Below, piece by piece: positions 45,101 through 53,433 of a DNA stretch of 64,000 bases. The position numbers were made by a program, and so were the translations under genes. Within the stretch, counting starts at the first letter, position 1. Each line of letters starts with the position of its first letter. Source of the stretch: Paenibacillus sp. FSL K6-3182 (GTDB lineage Bacteria > Bacillota > Bacilli > Paenibacillales > Paenibacillaceae); the NCBI RefSeq assembly GCF_037976325.1, contig NZ_CP150265.1, forward strand, positions 4,521,501 through 4,585,500. The letters run 5' to 3'. The notes beneath the pieces were generated by a model. That model had not been told where the DNA came from. It made no database searches and saw only the letters and a program-made list of their open reading frames with translations.

Positions 45101-45648
45101 TCGGCGTCTATATACATGCCCGCGAGTTCCTGCTCCATCTGACTATAAATGAGCTGCAAATCATGCAGCTTGCGCTTTAGCAATGTTGATTGGCCTGCTT
45201 CTGCCTTAGAAGCGTCCTGCTTGTCCTGTAAGAGCTCGGAATCTATTCCGTACCTTTTCCACTCTGTTAGAAGCTCTGCAAGCCTATCGATGAATCCAGG
45301 CTGTTCCGCACCATTTTGAAACAGCTCAAGCTGCTTTCCGAGCCGATGTACGATCTTGTAGAGAAGCATATGCTTCCCCGTATCGTTAATCGGAACGAGC
45401 GCCGTTCCGCCCGTCTCCTGCATGACCCGAAAGGCAAGGCGCCGAAAGCTTAGCGCCTGCGCCCTGATCGTCCCGTTTAATTCACCGCTCTGCAGCAGCG
45501 CATATTCGGTTTGAAAAGTAGCCTGTTCCGGTACAAGCATGACGAGCGGCGGTCCGTCCGGTTGATCGCGCAGCTGCTTTCTTATTTCATTCAAGCAATA
45601 GGATGTTTTTCCGGCTCCCGAACGCCCGATGACAAAGCGAAGCGACAT
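42133..45648 (-). CDS. addB: ATP-dependent helicase/nuclease subunit B (AddB)
   Basis: 1171 residues from ATG 45648, with GGGAGAG six bases upstream. Walker A is VIGRSGAGKTSYC near residues 6-18. The chain ends in a nuclease with an iron-sulfur cluster: FVSCPFQHFAIHG plus CQYCDYKAVCQFD near the C-terminus. The active site segment IDRVDAAE ... RVLDYKSS is near residues 970-990. AddB recognises Chi and degrades one strand. Length fits the family (about 1160). It begins the addB-addA-37645 transcript. Confidence 0.97.
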   Translation of the reverse strand: MSLRFVIGRSGAGKTSYCLNEIRKQLRDQPDGPPLVMLVPEQATFQTEYALLQSGELNGTIRAQALSFRRLAFRVMQETGGTALVPINDTGKHMLLYKIVHRLGKQLELFQNGAEQPGFIDRLAELLTEWKRYGIDSELLQDKQDASKAEAGQSTLLKRKLHDLQLIYSQMEQELAGMYIDAEDYLRYLQNGFANASAMNGAHIWVDGFYGFTPTEYEALGTLIGSSAQVTVTLTLNRTYGIGELPHELDLFHPTAETYNKLMELAAQYEVEVDSPILLDEILPVRFKSSPMLAHLEKHYSERIPMLIADKTILDAEDARCGLSLHAAANRRAEVEAVARDIVRRARKEGLRWRDIAVMVRNAEDYTDYIGLVFADYGIPYFVDQKEKAVHHPLIEFIRSALETVLFGWRYDAVFRCIKTEMLFKVDGSLPRDWFDMLENYALAAGIDGWKWLDHKRWHPLVPVSLDDDEDIETKISEKAQREINIVLAAREVVVPPLRRFSDALNKAENVQGMCEALYRLLDESEAADKLERWSIQDTGAGKTQRARSHKQLWDSVMQLLDQLVELAGKQTVTPELFAGMIEAGLDSLKLAAVPPALDQVLIGSMDRTRSGHIHVCYVLGANDGIMPMRVKEDGILTESERERLADDGIVMAPGVRRRLLDERFMIYNALTTPSKHLWLSWAQADEEGKSLLPSEIVRHVRQLFPGIAVQSIAAEPSPSLPLSEQRKFVSQPQRTMSYLIGAIRKWQQGAVIAPFWWDLYNWYAVRPEWQQKLQLLTSSLTYENQEQFLSKDTARELYGARLQVSVSRMERFVSCPFQHFAIHGLKLRERKLYRLDAPDVGQLFHAALSKVATSFGGRWGKTSEAELKAVVSQTVDDLVPKLQSQILLSSSRFQYIARKLKEIVGQAALMLGEHARRAQFHPVGTEVDFGPDGKLPALRIPLEAGGEIEIIGRIDRVDAAETEEGLLLRVLDYKSSSTHLRLEEVAHGLSLQMLTYLDVLVTHASAWLGRPASPAGVLYFHVHNPILALTNSISPSEANGQLLKRFKMRGLVTADSETVRLMDDELDTGYSELLPVALKRDGSFYSSSSVVSNEQWDVLRHSVRNTISRIGSSIQSGDVSIEPYRIGTKTPCQYCDYKAVCQFDAQFDGNEYRKLSKPSKEHIWQQLEGE

Positions 45649-45680
45649 GTGCAACTCTCCCGTCTATTCGTTTAAATCAA

Positions 45681-47111
45681 TTATTTGCTTCGTACTTCAA
45701 ATATTGCGAATTTCAAGTAATGTCCTTCATTCACGCCGAGCAGCTGAGGATGATCCTTGCCTGCCGCGCGCCATTCAACCAAACGAAGAAGCTTGCCTGC
45801 ATCTACAGCCGCTTCTTGGATCGTTTCCAGAAACAGCTCAGGACGCATATGATACGAGCAGCTTGCCGTAACTAAATATCCGCCCTCATTCACCAGCTTT
45901 AAGCCTTGTAAATTAATATCTTTGTAGCCGCGGCATGCGCCTGCTACTGCGCTCTTCGTTTTTGCAAATGCCGGCGGATCAAGAATAACAACATCCCAGG
46001 TCCGTCCCGCTCCGCCTTCCATCTTCTTAGACGTATCTACTCCGCCAAGCGCGCGCTGCTTTCTCTCGTCGAGCCCTTTCACTTGAACGCGCAAATAATC
46101 AAAAGCGTCTGCGACAACAAACTCGACCCGATCGGAGTACCCATTGCGCTCAACGTTGCGCTTTGCGGTTTCGATGGCGTGCTCCGAAACATCCAAGCAT
46201 GTTACTTTTTTGGCGCCATATTTACAAGCATGCAGTGTGAAGCTTCCTGTATGGGCAAAACATTCAAGCACCGATGCACCATCCCAGAAAGGAAAAGTGA
46301 CCACTTTGCCATTCGCGTTCACCGGCACGAAATCGGATGTACCAGATGATTTACTTACAACGCTTGCCTCGATTTGAACAGAGCCTGATTCCAGTGCTTC
46401 ACGCTCTACGAGATGAATACCGCTCCGGCCTCCCCAGCCTTTCATAAGCGGAGCAATGGCAGCACGGTTTTCACGTTGATCGAAGAAATAGCCTGTTTTC
46501 TGGCCTTCAACAATATCAACCTCAAGCTTCAAGCCGTTTTCCTCAATTTCAATAATGGATGGGCAATCACCGTAAAGCACGCCCGTCCGCTCTTCCAATC
46601 CTTCAAGCACTCGAACACCCACATCACTGCGCTCATAGATGCCGACAGGCTGAAATACGTCAATCAACGCCTCAATCAGCGCTTCTCTTCTTACATCCAT
46701 CCCAAGAGTCAAAAACTGAAGCACCAGCACATTGTTGAAACGGTCAACAACAAGCCCAGGAAGAAAATCCGCTTCCCCGTAAACTAAGCGGCAATCGGCA
46801 TCCGCAACGAAGCGACGGCGATGCTCTTGACACTGACGAAGGCGATCACGGAAAAAGCTTGCATCCATCGCAGCGATTGGCGTATATGCAACGATTCTTA
46901 CTGTAATTTGTGATTTTGGATTCCAATAGCCTGTTGCTAAATAACGTCCTTGATGGTTAACAACATCAACCAAATCACCCGGCTTCGCATCACCTTCCAA
47001 ACGATCAATTTCTGTCGCATAGACCCAAGGATGTCCTTGCTCCAGCCTCTTTTTCCTTGCTTTTAGAAGAAATATTTTTGGATTGCTCACGTTTATCTCG
47101 CTTCCCCTCAT
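45681..47111 (-). CDS. RlmI-like class I rRNA methyltransferase with insertions
   Basis: 476 residues. An N-terminal PUA domain (KARKKRLEQGHPWVYATEI, PGDLVDVVNHQGRYLATG) is followed by a RlmI-type fold: GQKTGYFFDQRENR, then SAM site SVLECFAHTGSFTLHA, LDVSEHAIETAKRNVERN and catalytic VVILDPPAFAK. Known: COG1092 enzymes make m5C in 23S rRNA. It is about 80 residues longer than usual. About 50 extra residues sit near 224-275 between the DQREN motif and the SAM site, and about 25 near 343-369. They are not repeats and keep the frame. A GTG at 47090 may be the real start since ATG 47111 lacks a ribosome site. It diverges from yqeW. Confidence 0.85.
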   Translation of the reverse strand: MRGSEINVSNPKIFLLKARKKRLEQGHPWVYATEIDRLEGDAKPGDLVDVVNHQGRYLATGYWNPKSQITVRIVAYTPIAAMDASFFRDRLRQCQEHRRRFVADADCRLVYGEADFLPGLVVDRFNNVLVLQFLTLGMDVRREALIEALIDVFQPVGIYERSDVGVRVLEGLEERTGVLYGDCPSIIEIEENGLKLEVDIVEGQKTGYFFDQRENRAAIAPLMKGWGGRSGIHLVEREALESGSVQIEASVVSKSSGTSDFVPVNANGKVVTFPFWDGASVLECFAHTGSFTLHACKYGAKKVTCLDVSEHAIETAKRNVERNGYSDRVEFVVADAFDYLRVQVKGLDERKQRALGGVDTSKKMEGGAGRTWDVVILDPPAFAKTKSAVAGACRGYKDINLQGLKLVNEGGYLVTASCSYHMRPELFLETIQEAAVDAGKLLRLVEWRAAGKDHPQLLGVNEGHYLKFAIFEVRSK

Positions 47112-47197
47112 TGGACTTGCTAGTCATGCTTGTCTTGCTTGCAGCATATGTATATTTACGAATCAAAACTTGAAATAAATAATAAGGAGTCCAAACC

Positions 47198-48172
47198 ATG
47201 GTTCAGACTATACTCATTCCAATGCTGCTTGGGTTTTCTGTTTTCATGTGCGGCATGAAGCTGATGGAGCTGGCGCTGCATCGATTAGCCGGTCCGTATT
47301 TGACCGGAATCCTAAAACGATCAACCGCAACCCCGATTCACGGACTAGCAATCGGAACGGTCACGACTGCTTTTCTACAAAGCAGCACAGCCGTAACGGT
47401 TATTGCCATTGGAATGGTCAATGCCGGCTTGCTTACATTCCCGCGTACATTAGGCATAATACTCGGTACGAATATTGGCACCTGCATAACGACAGAGCTA
47501 ATCGGTCTAAATTTAAATAAACTGGCCGTTCCCTTGCTCATCCTCTCGATCGGAATGTGGCTGGCAACGGCTTTACTAGGAGAATTACGTCTGTTTCCTG
47601 CTGTTCGGAATGCGCGCTGGCTTCCAGCAGTTCGTTCGACCTCTGTCGTGCTGTGCGGCTTCGCTCTGCTCCTTACTGGGATGACGATGATGCAAGGCGT
47701 AGGCTCTGCCGTCCAAGACAGCCCCATGTTCAGCTGGTTTCTTGGAAAAGCAAATGAGAGCTTATGGTGGGGGCTCGCAGCGGGTGCGCTTCTTACAGCT
47801 GCTGTTCATAGCAGCGCAGCCGTTATTGGTATCATCATGGGTTTCGTATCTATAGGCGCGATGCCTATTGAACTTGGTATCGCCGTCGTTCTCGGCGCAA
47901 ACATCGGGACTTGTGCGACAGCATTGTTAGCCTCTATAGGCGGGACTAAGGCCGGGCAGTATGTGGCATGGTCGCATGTCATCTTAAACGCTGGAGGCGC
48001 ATTGCTGTTTATGCCATTCATCGGCGAGCTTGCGACGATATCGGAATGGATATCCTCGTCTGCAGCAGGGCAAATCGCTCATACGCAAACAATTTTCAAT
48101 ATTCTAAGCTCATTGATCGCTCTGCCATTTTGTTATCTACCCACATTTAGGCGCCTTGATCCCGTTACTTAG
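47198..48172 (+). CDS. yqeW: Na/Pi cotransporter family protein (YqeW)
   Basis: A 324-residue membrane protein with about eight hydrophobic segments and the internal duplication of the PNaS family. Repeat one is FLQSSTAVTVIAIGMVNAGL with GTNIGTCIT; repeat two is AVHSSAAVIGIIMGFVS with GANIGTCATA. Known: these carry sodium-dependent phosphate transport, although short bacterial members lacking a PhoU tail are less well defined. AAGGAG precedes the ATG. It is the only functional plus-strand gene after 12.2 kb. Its stop is two bases from the convergent Nudix stop. Confidence 0.9.
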   Translation: MVQTILIPMLLGFSVFMCGMKLMELALHRLAGPYLTGILKRSTATPIHGLAIGTVTTAFLQSSTAVTVIAIGMVNAGLLTFPRTLGIILGTNIGTCITTELIGLNLNKLAVPLLILSIGMWLATALLGELRLFPAVRNARWLPAVRSTSVVLCGFALLLTGMTMMQGVGSAVQDSPMFSWFLGKANESLWWGLAAGALLTAAVHSSAAVIGIIMGFVSIGAMPIELGIAVVLGANIGTCATALLASIGGTKAGQYVAWSHVILNAGGALLFMPFIGELATISEWISSSAAGQIAHTQTIFNILSSLIALPFCYLPTFRRLDPVT

Positions 48173-48174
48173 CA

Positions 48175-48606
48175 CTAATCCGTTTGCAAACCCAGCAGTT
48201 GGAATGCTCCTGCAACGATGCGATGATTGTTATCGTATCCGGATTGCTTTTGACGTCTCCAAGCTTCTCCAGGTTCAAACCAATCGACGCCGCGGATCTC
48301 TTCTACTTGTGCATGCAGAGATCCTCCAACTGCCTCAACTAAATAATAATGAACCTCTTTATCGACCATCCCGAAGGCTTCATGCTCATATTTATATTTA
48401 ATTTGATCAATCGGAGCGATGATCACCCCTTCAAGACCCGTTTCTTCGACGATTTCACGCAAAGCGGTTTGTTCAATCGTTTCGCCGGGCTCCATTTTTC
48501 CTTTTGGCAGCGAAACTTTTCCGTAACGATCCTGAATGAGCTGGATTTGCAGCTTTCCTTCCTCGGTGCGGCGATAAACGACACCGCCTGCTGAAATTTC
48601 CTTCAT
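48175..48606 (-). CDS. Nudix hydrolase
   Basis: 143 residues. The Nudix box reads GKMEPGETIEQTALREIVEE followed by TGLEG, matching G-x5-E-x7-R-E-x2-E-E-x-G near residues 36-58. The N-terminus MKEISAGGVVYRR is typical for mutT-like enzymes acting on nucleoside diphosphate derivatives. The specific substrate is unknown. AAGGGGG precedes the ATG. It is transcribed away from mtaB on the same strand with a 115-base gap containing a weak GATTCCT/AGGAATC inverted repeat. Confidence 0.9.
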   Translation of the reverse strand: MKEISAGGVVYRRTEEGKLQIQLIQDRYGKVSLPKGKMEPGETIEQTALREIVEETGLEGVIIAPIDQIKYKYEHEAFGMVDKEVHYYLVEAVGGSLHAQVEEIRGVDWFEPGEAWRRQKQSGYDNNHRIVAGAFQLLGLQTD

Positions 48607-48721
48607 GTCCGTTTCCCCCTTGCAGCATTAAACACATTGTATATGCAGCAAAGGATTCCTCCATCTTTTCCACAAAAGGAATCGATAAGCAAAGGAATCC
48701 CCGCATTTTGTCAAGCTATAG

Positions 48722-50113
48722 CTAGGCTCTTATCGCTTCCGGACGCTCCAGCACGAAGGTGTGCTGCTCCATGCCGCTCGCTGCAGCAGGATGATCTTCC
48801 ATCACGCGAACAAGCTTTGCGCGACATTCGTTGACGCCTGCCTCCGTGATTTTCACTCGGCAAAGCTTGCCGATCAGCGATTCTGTGCCGTCGAATACGA
48901 CCTGGATATAGTTATCCGTATAGCCCATAACAAGCCCAGTACCCGGGGCACCCTTGTAATCGCGCTCTGGGATAACATCGAGAACATGGCCAACGTACTG
49001 CTCTGCGTACGCAAGCTGCATTTTCTCTGACAAATCAATTAGCTTATGCACGCGCTCATTTTTCACTTCTTCATCAACTTGCTCGTCCATTCGAGCAGCA
49101 GGCGTACCTGTGCGTTTCGAATAAGGGAACACATGCATTTCAGCAAACTTCAAATCTTCCATGAAGCGGAAGCCCTCTTCGAACATTTCTTCCGTTTCTC
49201 CAGGGAAACCGACAATAACATCCGTTGTAATGGCAACGCCAGGCATTGCCTCGTGCAATCTTTTAATTTTTGCAGCGAATTCTGCAGTCGTATATTTACG
49301 GCGCATCCGCTTTAATACGGAGTCTTCACCTGCTTGGAGTGGAATATGCAGATGGCGGCACATTTTACTGGAACGGTTCAACACATCAATCATCGCATCG
49401 TCGATTTGACTTGCTTCGATCGAACTAATTCGAATGCGCTCTAGTCCCTCTACCTTGTCCAAGTCCCACAGCAGACTTGTTAAATTGTAATTTTCCATAT
49501 CATCGCCATAGCCGCCAGTGTGAATACCCGTCAGTACAATTTCCTTGTAGCCGGATGCAACGAGCTGTCTAGCTTGCTCTAGCACGCTTTCTGAAGCACG
49601 GCTGCGAGATAAACCGCGTGACCATGGAATAATACAAAACGTACAGAAGTTGTTGCAGCCCTCTTGAATTTTCAAGAACGCACGCGTCCGCTCCGAGAAG
49701 TCCGGTACATTCAGTTCCTCAAAATCACGTGTCTTCATGATATTGCGGACGGCGTTAACCGGCTGACGATCATCGTGAATTTGATTCACGAACGTCATAA
49801 TTTTCTCCCGGTCCTGTGTCCCGATGACTAGATCGACGCCTTCAATAGCCATAATCTCTGCTGGAGAGGTCTGAGCGTAACAGCCCGTGACCGCAATGAC
49901 AGCATCGGGGTTGCGACGAACAGCCCGTCTAATGATTTGACGGCTCTTCTTGTCTCCCGTATTGGTTACCGTACATGTATTAATTAAGTAAACATCAGCA
50001 GTCGATTCGAAATCGACCTGTTCATAACCTTCGTTTTTAAATAGCTGCCATATCGCTTCTGTATCATAGAAGTTTACTTTGCAGCCCAGCGTATAAAATG
50101 CGACTGTTGGCAT
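48722..50113 (-). CDS. mtaB: tRNA t6A37 methylthiotransferase MtaB (YqeV)
   Basis: A 463-residue radical-SAM methylthiotransferase. The N-terminal UPF0004 domain has three Cys (TLGCKVNFYD, NTCTVTN, VTGCYAQ) for one Fe-S cluster. The radical SAM motif GCNNFCTFCIIPWSRG is near residues 151-166, and a C-terminal TRAM domain follows (EQYVGHVLDVIPE, GTESLIGKLCRVKI). It converts t6A37 to ms2t6A in lysine tRNA (known). It follows rsmE by five bases, and the rsmE end supplies the ribosome site. Confidence 0.95.
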   Translation of the reverse strand: MPTVAFYTLGCKVNFYDTEAIWQLFKNEGYEQVDFESTADVYLINTCTVTNTGDKKSRQIIRRAVRRNPDAVIAVTGCYAQTSPAEIMAIEGVDLVIGTQDREKIMTFVNQIHDDRQPVNAVRNIMKTRDFEELNVPDFSERTRAFLKIQEGCNNFCTFCIIPWSRGLSRSRASESVLEQARQLVASGYKEIVLTGIHTGGYGDDMENYNLTSLLWDLDKVEGLERIRISSIEASQIDDAMIDVLNRSSKMCRHLHIPLQAGEDSVLKRMRRKYTTAEFAAKIKRLHEAMPGVAITTDVIVGFPGETEEMFEEGFRFMEDLKFAEMHVFPYSKRTGTPAARMDEQVDEEVKNERVHKLIDLSEKMQLAYAEQYVGHVLDVIPERDYKGAPGTGLVMGYTDNYIQVVFDGTESLIGKLCRVKITEAGVNECRAKLVRVMEDHPAAASGMEQHTFVLERPEAIRA

Positions 50114-50118
50114 AGTTG

Positions 50119-50895
50119 TTACGCTCCTCCCATTTCTCCGGATTCATATAATAAGCAGGTTAATCCTACGATGCCCGCTGTTTCCGTTCGTAATATTCTT
50201 CTGCCTAGTCCAACCAGCACAGCACCAGCTGCTTCTGCCTCGTCCGCTTCACGATCCGTGAAGCCGCCCTCAGAACCAATAATGAGCAGTACTTTCGGCG
50301 AGCTCACTTCGCCTGCTTGTTCGGTCCATTCGTTAATCGCTGTGCGAACGCCTCTGCCATGGGCAAGATGTCCTTCACGCTCATAACAAAATAAAACCAA
50401 ATCGTAATTGGACATAGACTTTATGAGCTCACGCCAGCTATGCAGCGGCTCAATCGCCGGAACACGGTTGCGATGTGCCTGCTCTGCCGCTTCCTTCGCA
50501 ATTTTACTCCATCGCTCTATGCGCTTTGCTTCCTTCTTTGCATCATATTGAACGACCATGCGCTCGGACTGAAAGGGAACAAATGCATAAGCACCAATCT
50601 CTGTTCCTTTCTGTATCACAAGCTCCATTTTGTCGCCCTTAGGCAAGCTCTGAGCTAGCGTTATTGCCCATTTCGGCTCACTATCATTGCCTAGCATCTC
50701 AACAATTTCTGCGGTTACGAGTGTTGCAGAAGCTTCAAGCACAGCGACAAGCGCCGTGCGCGACTCCCCATCGCTGACAATAAACTTATCGCCTGGCTTC
50801 GTGCGCATAACCCTTGCGGCGTGATGCGCATCATCGCCGATTAGGCGGATTTCAGAGTCGCTAAATTGCTCCGCCGCTATGAAATATCGTTGCAT
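50119..50895 (-). CDS. rsmE: 16S rRNA (uracil-1498-N3)-methyltransferase RsmE
   Basis: 258 residues from ATG 50895 (MQRYFIAAEQF); the longer frame to 50922 adds residues not seen in the family. An N-terminal PUA-like part (DAHHAARVMRTKPGD) and a C-terminal SPOUT domain with the knot segment LLIIGSEGGFTDREADEA and LGRRILRTETA near residues 200-245. Known to methylate U1498 of 16S rRNA. It lies between the M50 protease gene and mtaB; in B. subtilis prmA precedes it directly. Confidence 0.95.
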   Translation of the reverse strand: MQRYFIAAEQFSDSEIRLIGDDAHHAARVMRTKPGDKFIVSDGESRTALVAVLEASATLVTAEIVEMLGNDSEPKWAITLAQSLPKGDKMELVIQKGTEIGAYAFVPFQSERMVVQYDAKKEAKRIERWSKIAKEAAEQAHRNRVPAIEPLHSWRELIKSMSNYDLVLFCYEREGHLAHGRGVRTAINEWTEQAGEVSSPKVLLIIGSEGGFTDREADEAEAAGAVLVGLGRRILRTETAGIVGLTCLLYESGEMGGA

Positions 50896-51006
50896 GATCT
50901 TTTTCCAACCACCCTTAAACAAATTCCATCCTTCATAATAACATGTTTGTCTTCACTAAATCTATCAGAAACCGTTGCCAGCAGCCTGCGAACGGCCGCC
51001 TAGCCT

Positions 51007-51681
51007 CTATAAGAAAATCTGGTAAACCCACGCAAACGTATTGTTCATTAAATCTGCGCCTAACCCAAGTACAGGATCAAGTGTTACTTTACGAAGCGGC
51101 GGAATAAATACGATTAATAAAAAGATAAACATTCCCCACTGCACATTTTGATCCATCTTGTAACGAAGCTTTAGCGGCAACAGATCTGCGATGATCCGGT
51201 AGCCGTCAAGCGGAGGAAGCGGAATAAGGTTAAAAATAAACAATAAATAATTATACCAAATAAAATAATCAAAAAATCGATGTACAGCAGCATCCACACC
51301 GACAGATGCTCCGCTTAAAATATCTGAAGCCAAAATCGCAACATAAATAAAAATGCTTATCGTACCCATGAGCAAATTGCTTAACGGTCCTACTGCGGTC
51401 ACTACAATGCTCATCATTCTCGGACTTTTGAATTTGCTTGGATTTACCGGTACGGGCTTCGCCCATCCAAATCCGGCAATGAGAATCAACAGCGTCCCTA
51501 GTACATCCAAATGCACACGCGGGTTTAGGGTTACACGCCCAGCATTATAAGCAGTATCATCACCAAATTTATAAGCGCTGTAAGCATGAGCGAACTCATG
51601 CACGGTAAAAGCAATAATTAAAGCCAATACGATAAATGGCAAATCCTCTAGCGGAAATCGCAAAAAGCTTTGCAAGTCCAT
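51007..51681 (-). CDS. Site-2 (M50) family membrane metalloprotease
   Basis: 224 residues from ATG 51681, which overlaps the prmA stop as TAATG and has AGGTGAT upstream. Multi-pass membrane protein with the zinc motif TVHEFAHAYSAYKFGD near residues 23-38. FNLIPLPPLDGYRI near 148-161 holds the NPDG-like second ligand segment (here PLDG). Known of the group: intramembrane proteolysis or sporulation and stress signalling; this short clade (YwhC-like) has no defined substrate. It is inserted between prmA and rsmE and translationally coupled to prmA. Confidence 0.9.
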   Translation of the reverse strand: MDLQSFLRFPLEDLPFIVLALIIAFTVHEFAHAYSAYKFGDDTAYNAGRVTLNPRVHLDVLGTLLILIAGFGWAKPVPVNPSKFKSPRMMSIVVTAVGPLSNLLMGTISIFIYVAILASDILSGASVGVDAAVHRFFDYFIWYNYLLFIFNLIPLPPLDGYRIIADLLPLKLRYKMDQNVQWGMFIFLLIVFIPPLRKVTLDPVLGLGADLMNNTFAWVYQIFL

Positions 51682-52679
51682 TAAATCACCTGTGGCTTTC
51701 TCGCTACGATTGCGATCCAATCCTCATCGCGGCGCTTCTCAATAATTTCAAATCCATGACGGATTAATCCTTCTTCTACATCGGTTTCTTTATTTTTGTA
51801 AATGCCGGAAGCAATATAAATTCCGTTTGGTTTTAATGCCGCATATACATCGTCGACAAACATCAGGATGATTTCTGCCAAAATATTAGCTACAACAAGA
51901 TCTACGGGCACGGTAACTCTGAAAGCGCCATTCGCAGCTGCTTGTTCTCCTCCAGCAGATTCTTCCTTAATTACACCAAGCAAATCGCTAAGCCGCACTT
52001 CAACTTTCTCCGAAAGATTGTTTAGCGACACGTTCTCTTTGGCACTGGAAACAGCAACGGGATCAAGGTCAACTGCAAGCACGCTCTTCGCGCCCAGCAG
52101 ACAAGCTCCAATAGCTAGTATTCCCGATCCTGTGCCGACATCAATGACTTCTTCTCCGCCGCGAATGACAGACTCGAGCGTTTGCAGACACAATGAGGTC
52201 GTAGGGTGTGTCCCTGTTCCAAAAGCCATTCCTGGATCCAGCTCGATTATGCGCTCATCCGGACCTGCTTCATACTCTTCCCAAGTTGGCTTAATCGTTA
52301 ACTTATCAGAAATGCGAATCGGCTTGAAATATTGCTTCCACGCAGTCGCCCAATCCTCATCATCTACAGTTGCAACGATATATTCTACAGTTCCGGGATC
52401 AATATCAAATTCACGAAGCTCTTCGACACGAGGTCTAATCGCTGCAACTAGCGCATCGGTATCGGTGTCTTCTCCAAAATAGCCCTTGATGATCGCTTGG
52501 CCTTCTGGAATATCGTTAAGCGGCGTTTCGTACCATTGTCCAAATGATGTATCACGCTGTTTGCTGAGTGTACCCGATTCTTCAATGGATACGCCTCCGG
52601 CTCCCATCTCATGCAAAAAGTTGGATATCATCTCTTGCGCCTCTTCAGTTGTTGAAATTGTAAGTTCAAACCATTTCAT
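51681..52679 (-). CDS. prmA: Ribosomal protein L11 methyltransferase PrmA
   Basis: 332 residues from ATG 52679 (MKWFELTIST), with GGAGG nine bases upstream. The N-terminal substrate-binding domain shows VSIEESGT; the SAM domain shows VIDVGTGSGILAIGA near residues 185-199 and LAVDLDPVAVSSAKENV. VVANILAEIILMF near 257-269 is the active-site loop. It trimethylates L11. A 16-base palindrome (52717-52732) lies in its leader. It follows dnaJ in B. subtilis, but here two small genes and a decayed ABC gene separate them. Confidence 0.96.
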   Translation of the reverse strand: MKWFELTISTTEEAQEMISNFLHEMGAGGVSIEESGTLSKQRDTSFGQWYETPLNDIPEGQAIIKGYFGEDTDTDALVAAIRPRVEELREFDIDPGTVEYIVATVDDEDWATAWKQYFKPIRISDKLTIKPTWEEYEAGPDERIIELDPGMAFGTGTHPTTSLCLQTLESVIRGGEEVIDVGTGSGILAIGACLLGAKSVLAVDLDPVAVSSAKENVSLNNLSEKVEVRLSDLLGVIKEESAGGEQAAANGAFRVTVPVDLVVANILAEIILMFVDDVYAALKPNGIYIASGIYKNKETDVEEGLIRHGFEIIEKRRDEDWIAIVARKPQVI

Positions 52680-52716
52680 ATGTAATATCCTCCAATGCCA
52701 ATCGTAAACGGCTATC

Positions 52717-52732
52717 GTCGACCGCGGTCGAC
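52717..52732. promoter_or_regulatory. 16-bp G/C-rich palindrome upstream of prmA
   Basis: The perfect inverted repeat GTCGACCGCGGTCGAC lies 38 bases before the prmA start, at the edge of the decayed ABC gene. It could be an operator or a short leader hairpin; no U-tract follows. Confidence 0.35.
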
Positions 52733-52779
52733 TAGACAAACGTTTCGCTTTAAAAACCTAACATCTATTGTACACCAGA

Positions 52780-53376
52780 GTAGTGCCTTTGCACAAAAAA
52801 ATGAGTCAAGAGACCGACTGCTGTTTTCATGCTACAATCGTTACGGAATCTGGAAGAGGAAAATCACAATTCCAGCAAGCTTTTTATCGTCGGGAGGTCT
52901 ACTGCAATTATGCCACCTAGAAATATTGAAAAAGATCAACGCTGGTAGAAAGCGGCCAAAAAGAATACAGAGAGTTCGTTGAGCAGGCGTAGCAAATGCC
53001 GGTTCCGCCCTATGATAAGCTGTTCTGGTAGTAGGATTAACCGCACATTCTTCCCTGCTTCCATTTCAACTTTCCGGTGGAATGAAGCAGCGTACCGCAA
53101 TTGCACGCGCATTAGCGACAAATCGCGCTCGAAACGGGAATAACGATCATTTTCATTACCTATGATGTTGACGAAGCTTTGCTGCTTGGCACAAGAATCA
53201 TAACGATGCAAGGCGCTCCTGACAGAATTGAACTGGATTTAGCAAATCCGCTAACGAAACGAGCTGAACCATTCACTGCGGTTCGAAAGCATAGCAAGTA
53301 CAGCGAATGGCGTGACATTCTCGTCCAATCGCTGCGCCCTGCACAGCTGGAGCTTCTAGAAGCAGCTCATATTTAA
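52780..53376 (+). pseudogene. Decayed SsuB/TauB-type ABC ATPase gene
   Basis: No intact reading frame, but ABC ATPase motifs occur in the right order on the plus strand in different frames. A Walker A remnant TESGRGKS lies near 52843-52866, the signature LSGGMKQRTAIARALATN from 53070, then, in another frame, an H-loop segment ETGITIIFITYDVDEALLLG from 53131 with Tyr in place of His. The last 66 residues to the stop at 53376 are an ordinary C-terminus of nitrate/sulfonate ABC ATPases. The segment that should hold Walker B (about 38 residues) is missing between the last two motifs. Outer limits are approximate. It is an orphan without permease or binding-protein genes. Confidence 0.8.
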
Positions 53377-53390
53377 TGGTTCAAACGAAT

Positions 53391-53429
53391 AAAAGGGACT
53401 GAAGGCTATACTAGCCCACAGTCCCTTTT
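53391..53429. terminator. Bidirectional terminator
   Basis: AAAAGGGACTG (53391-53401) pairs with CAGTCCCTTTT (53419-53429), with inner GGCT/AGCC. It serves the minus-strand small gene ending at 53434 and the old plus-strand ABC gene. Confidence 0.85.
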
Positions 53430-53433
53430 ATGT

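Noticed and set aside
47118..47146. Approximate 9-base repeats (TGCTNGTCN) between the methyltransferase and yqeW
   Set aside because: Only three imperfect units, mostly inside the leader; likely chance.
48653..48706. GATTCCT/AGGAATC inverted repeat after mtaB
   Set aside because: Loop long and no U-tract; not called as a terminator.
51868..52482. 204-codon plus-strand opening inside prmA
   Set aside because: Antisense to a clear prmA with SAM motifs; Ser/Thr-rich shadow composition.
52936..53211. 91-codon minus-strand opening
   Set aside because: Antisense to the decayed ABC gene, whose motifs explain the sequence.
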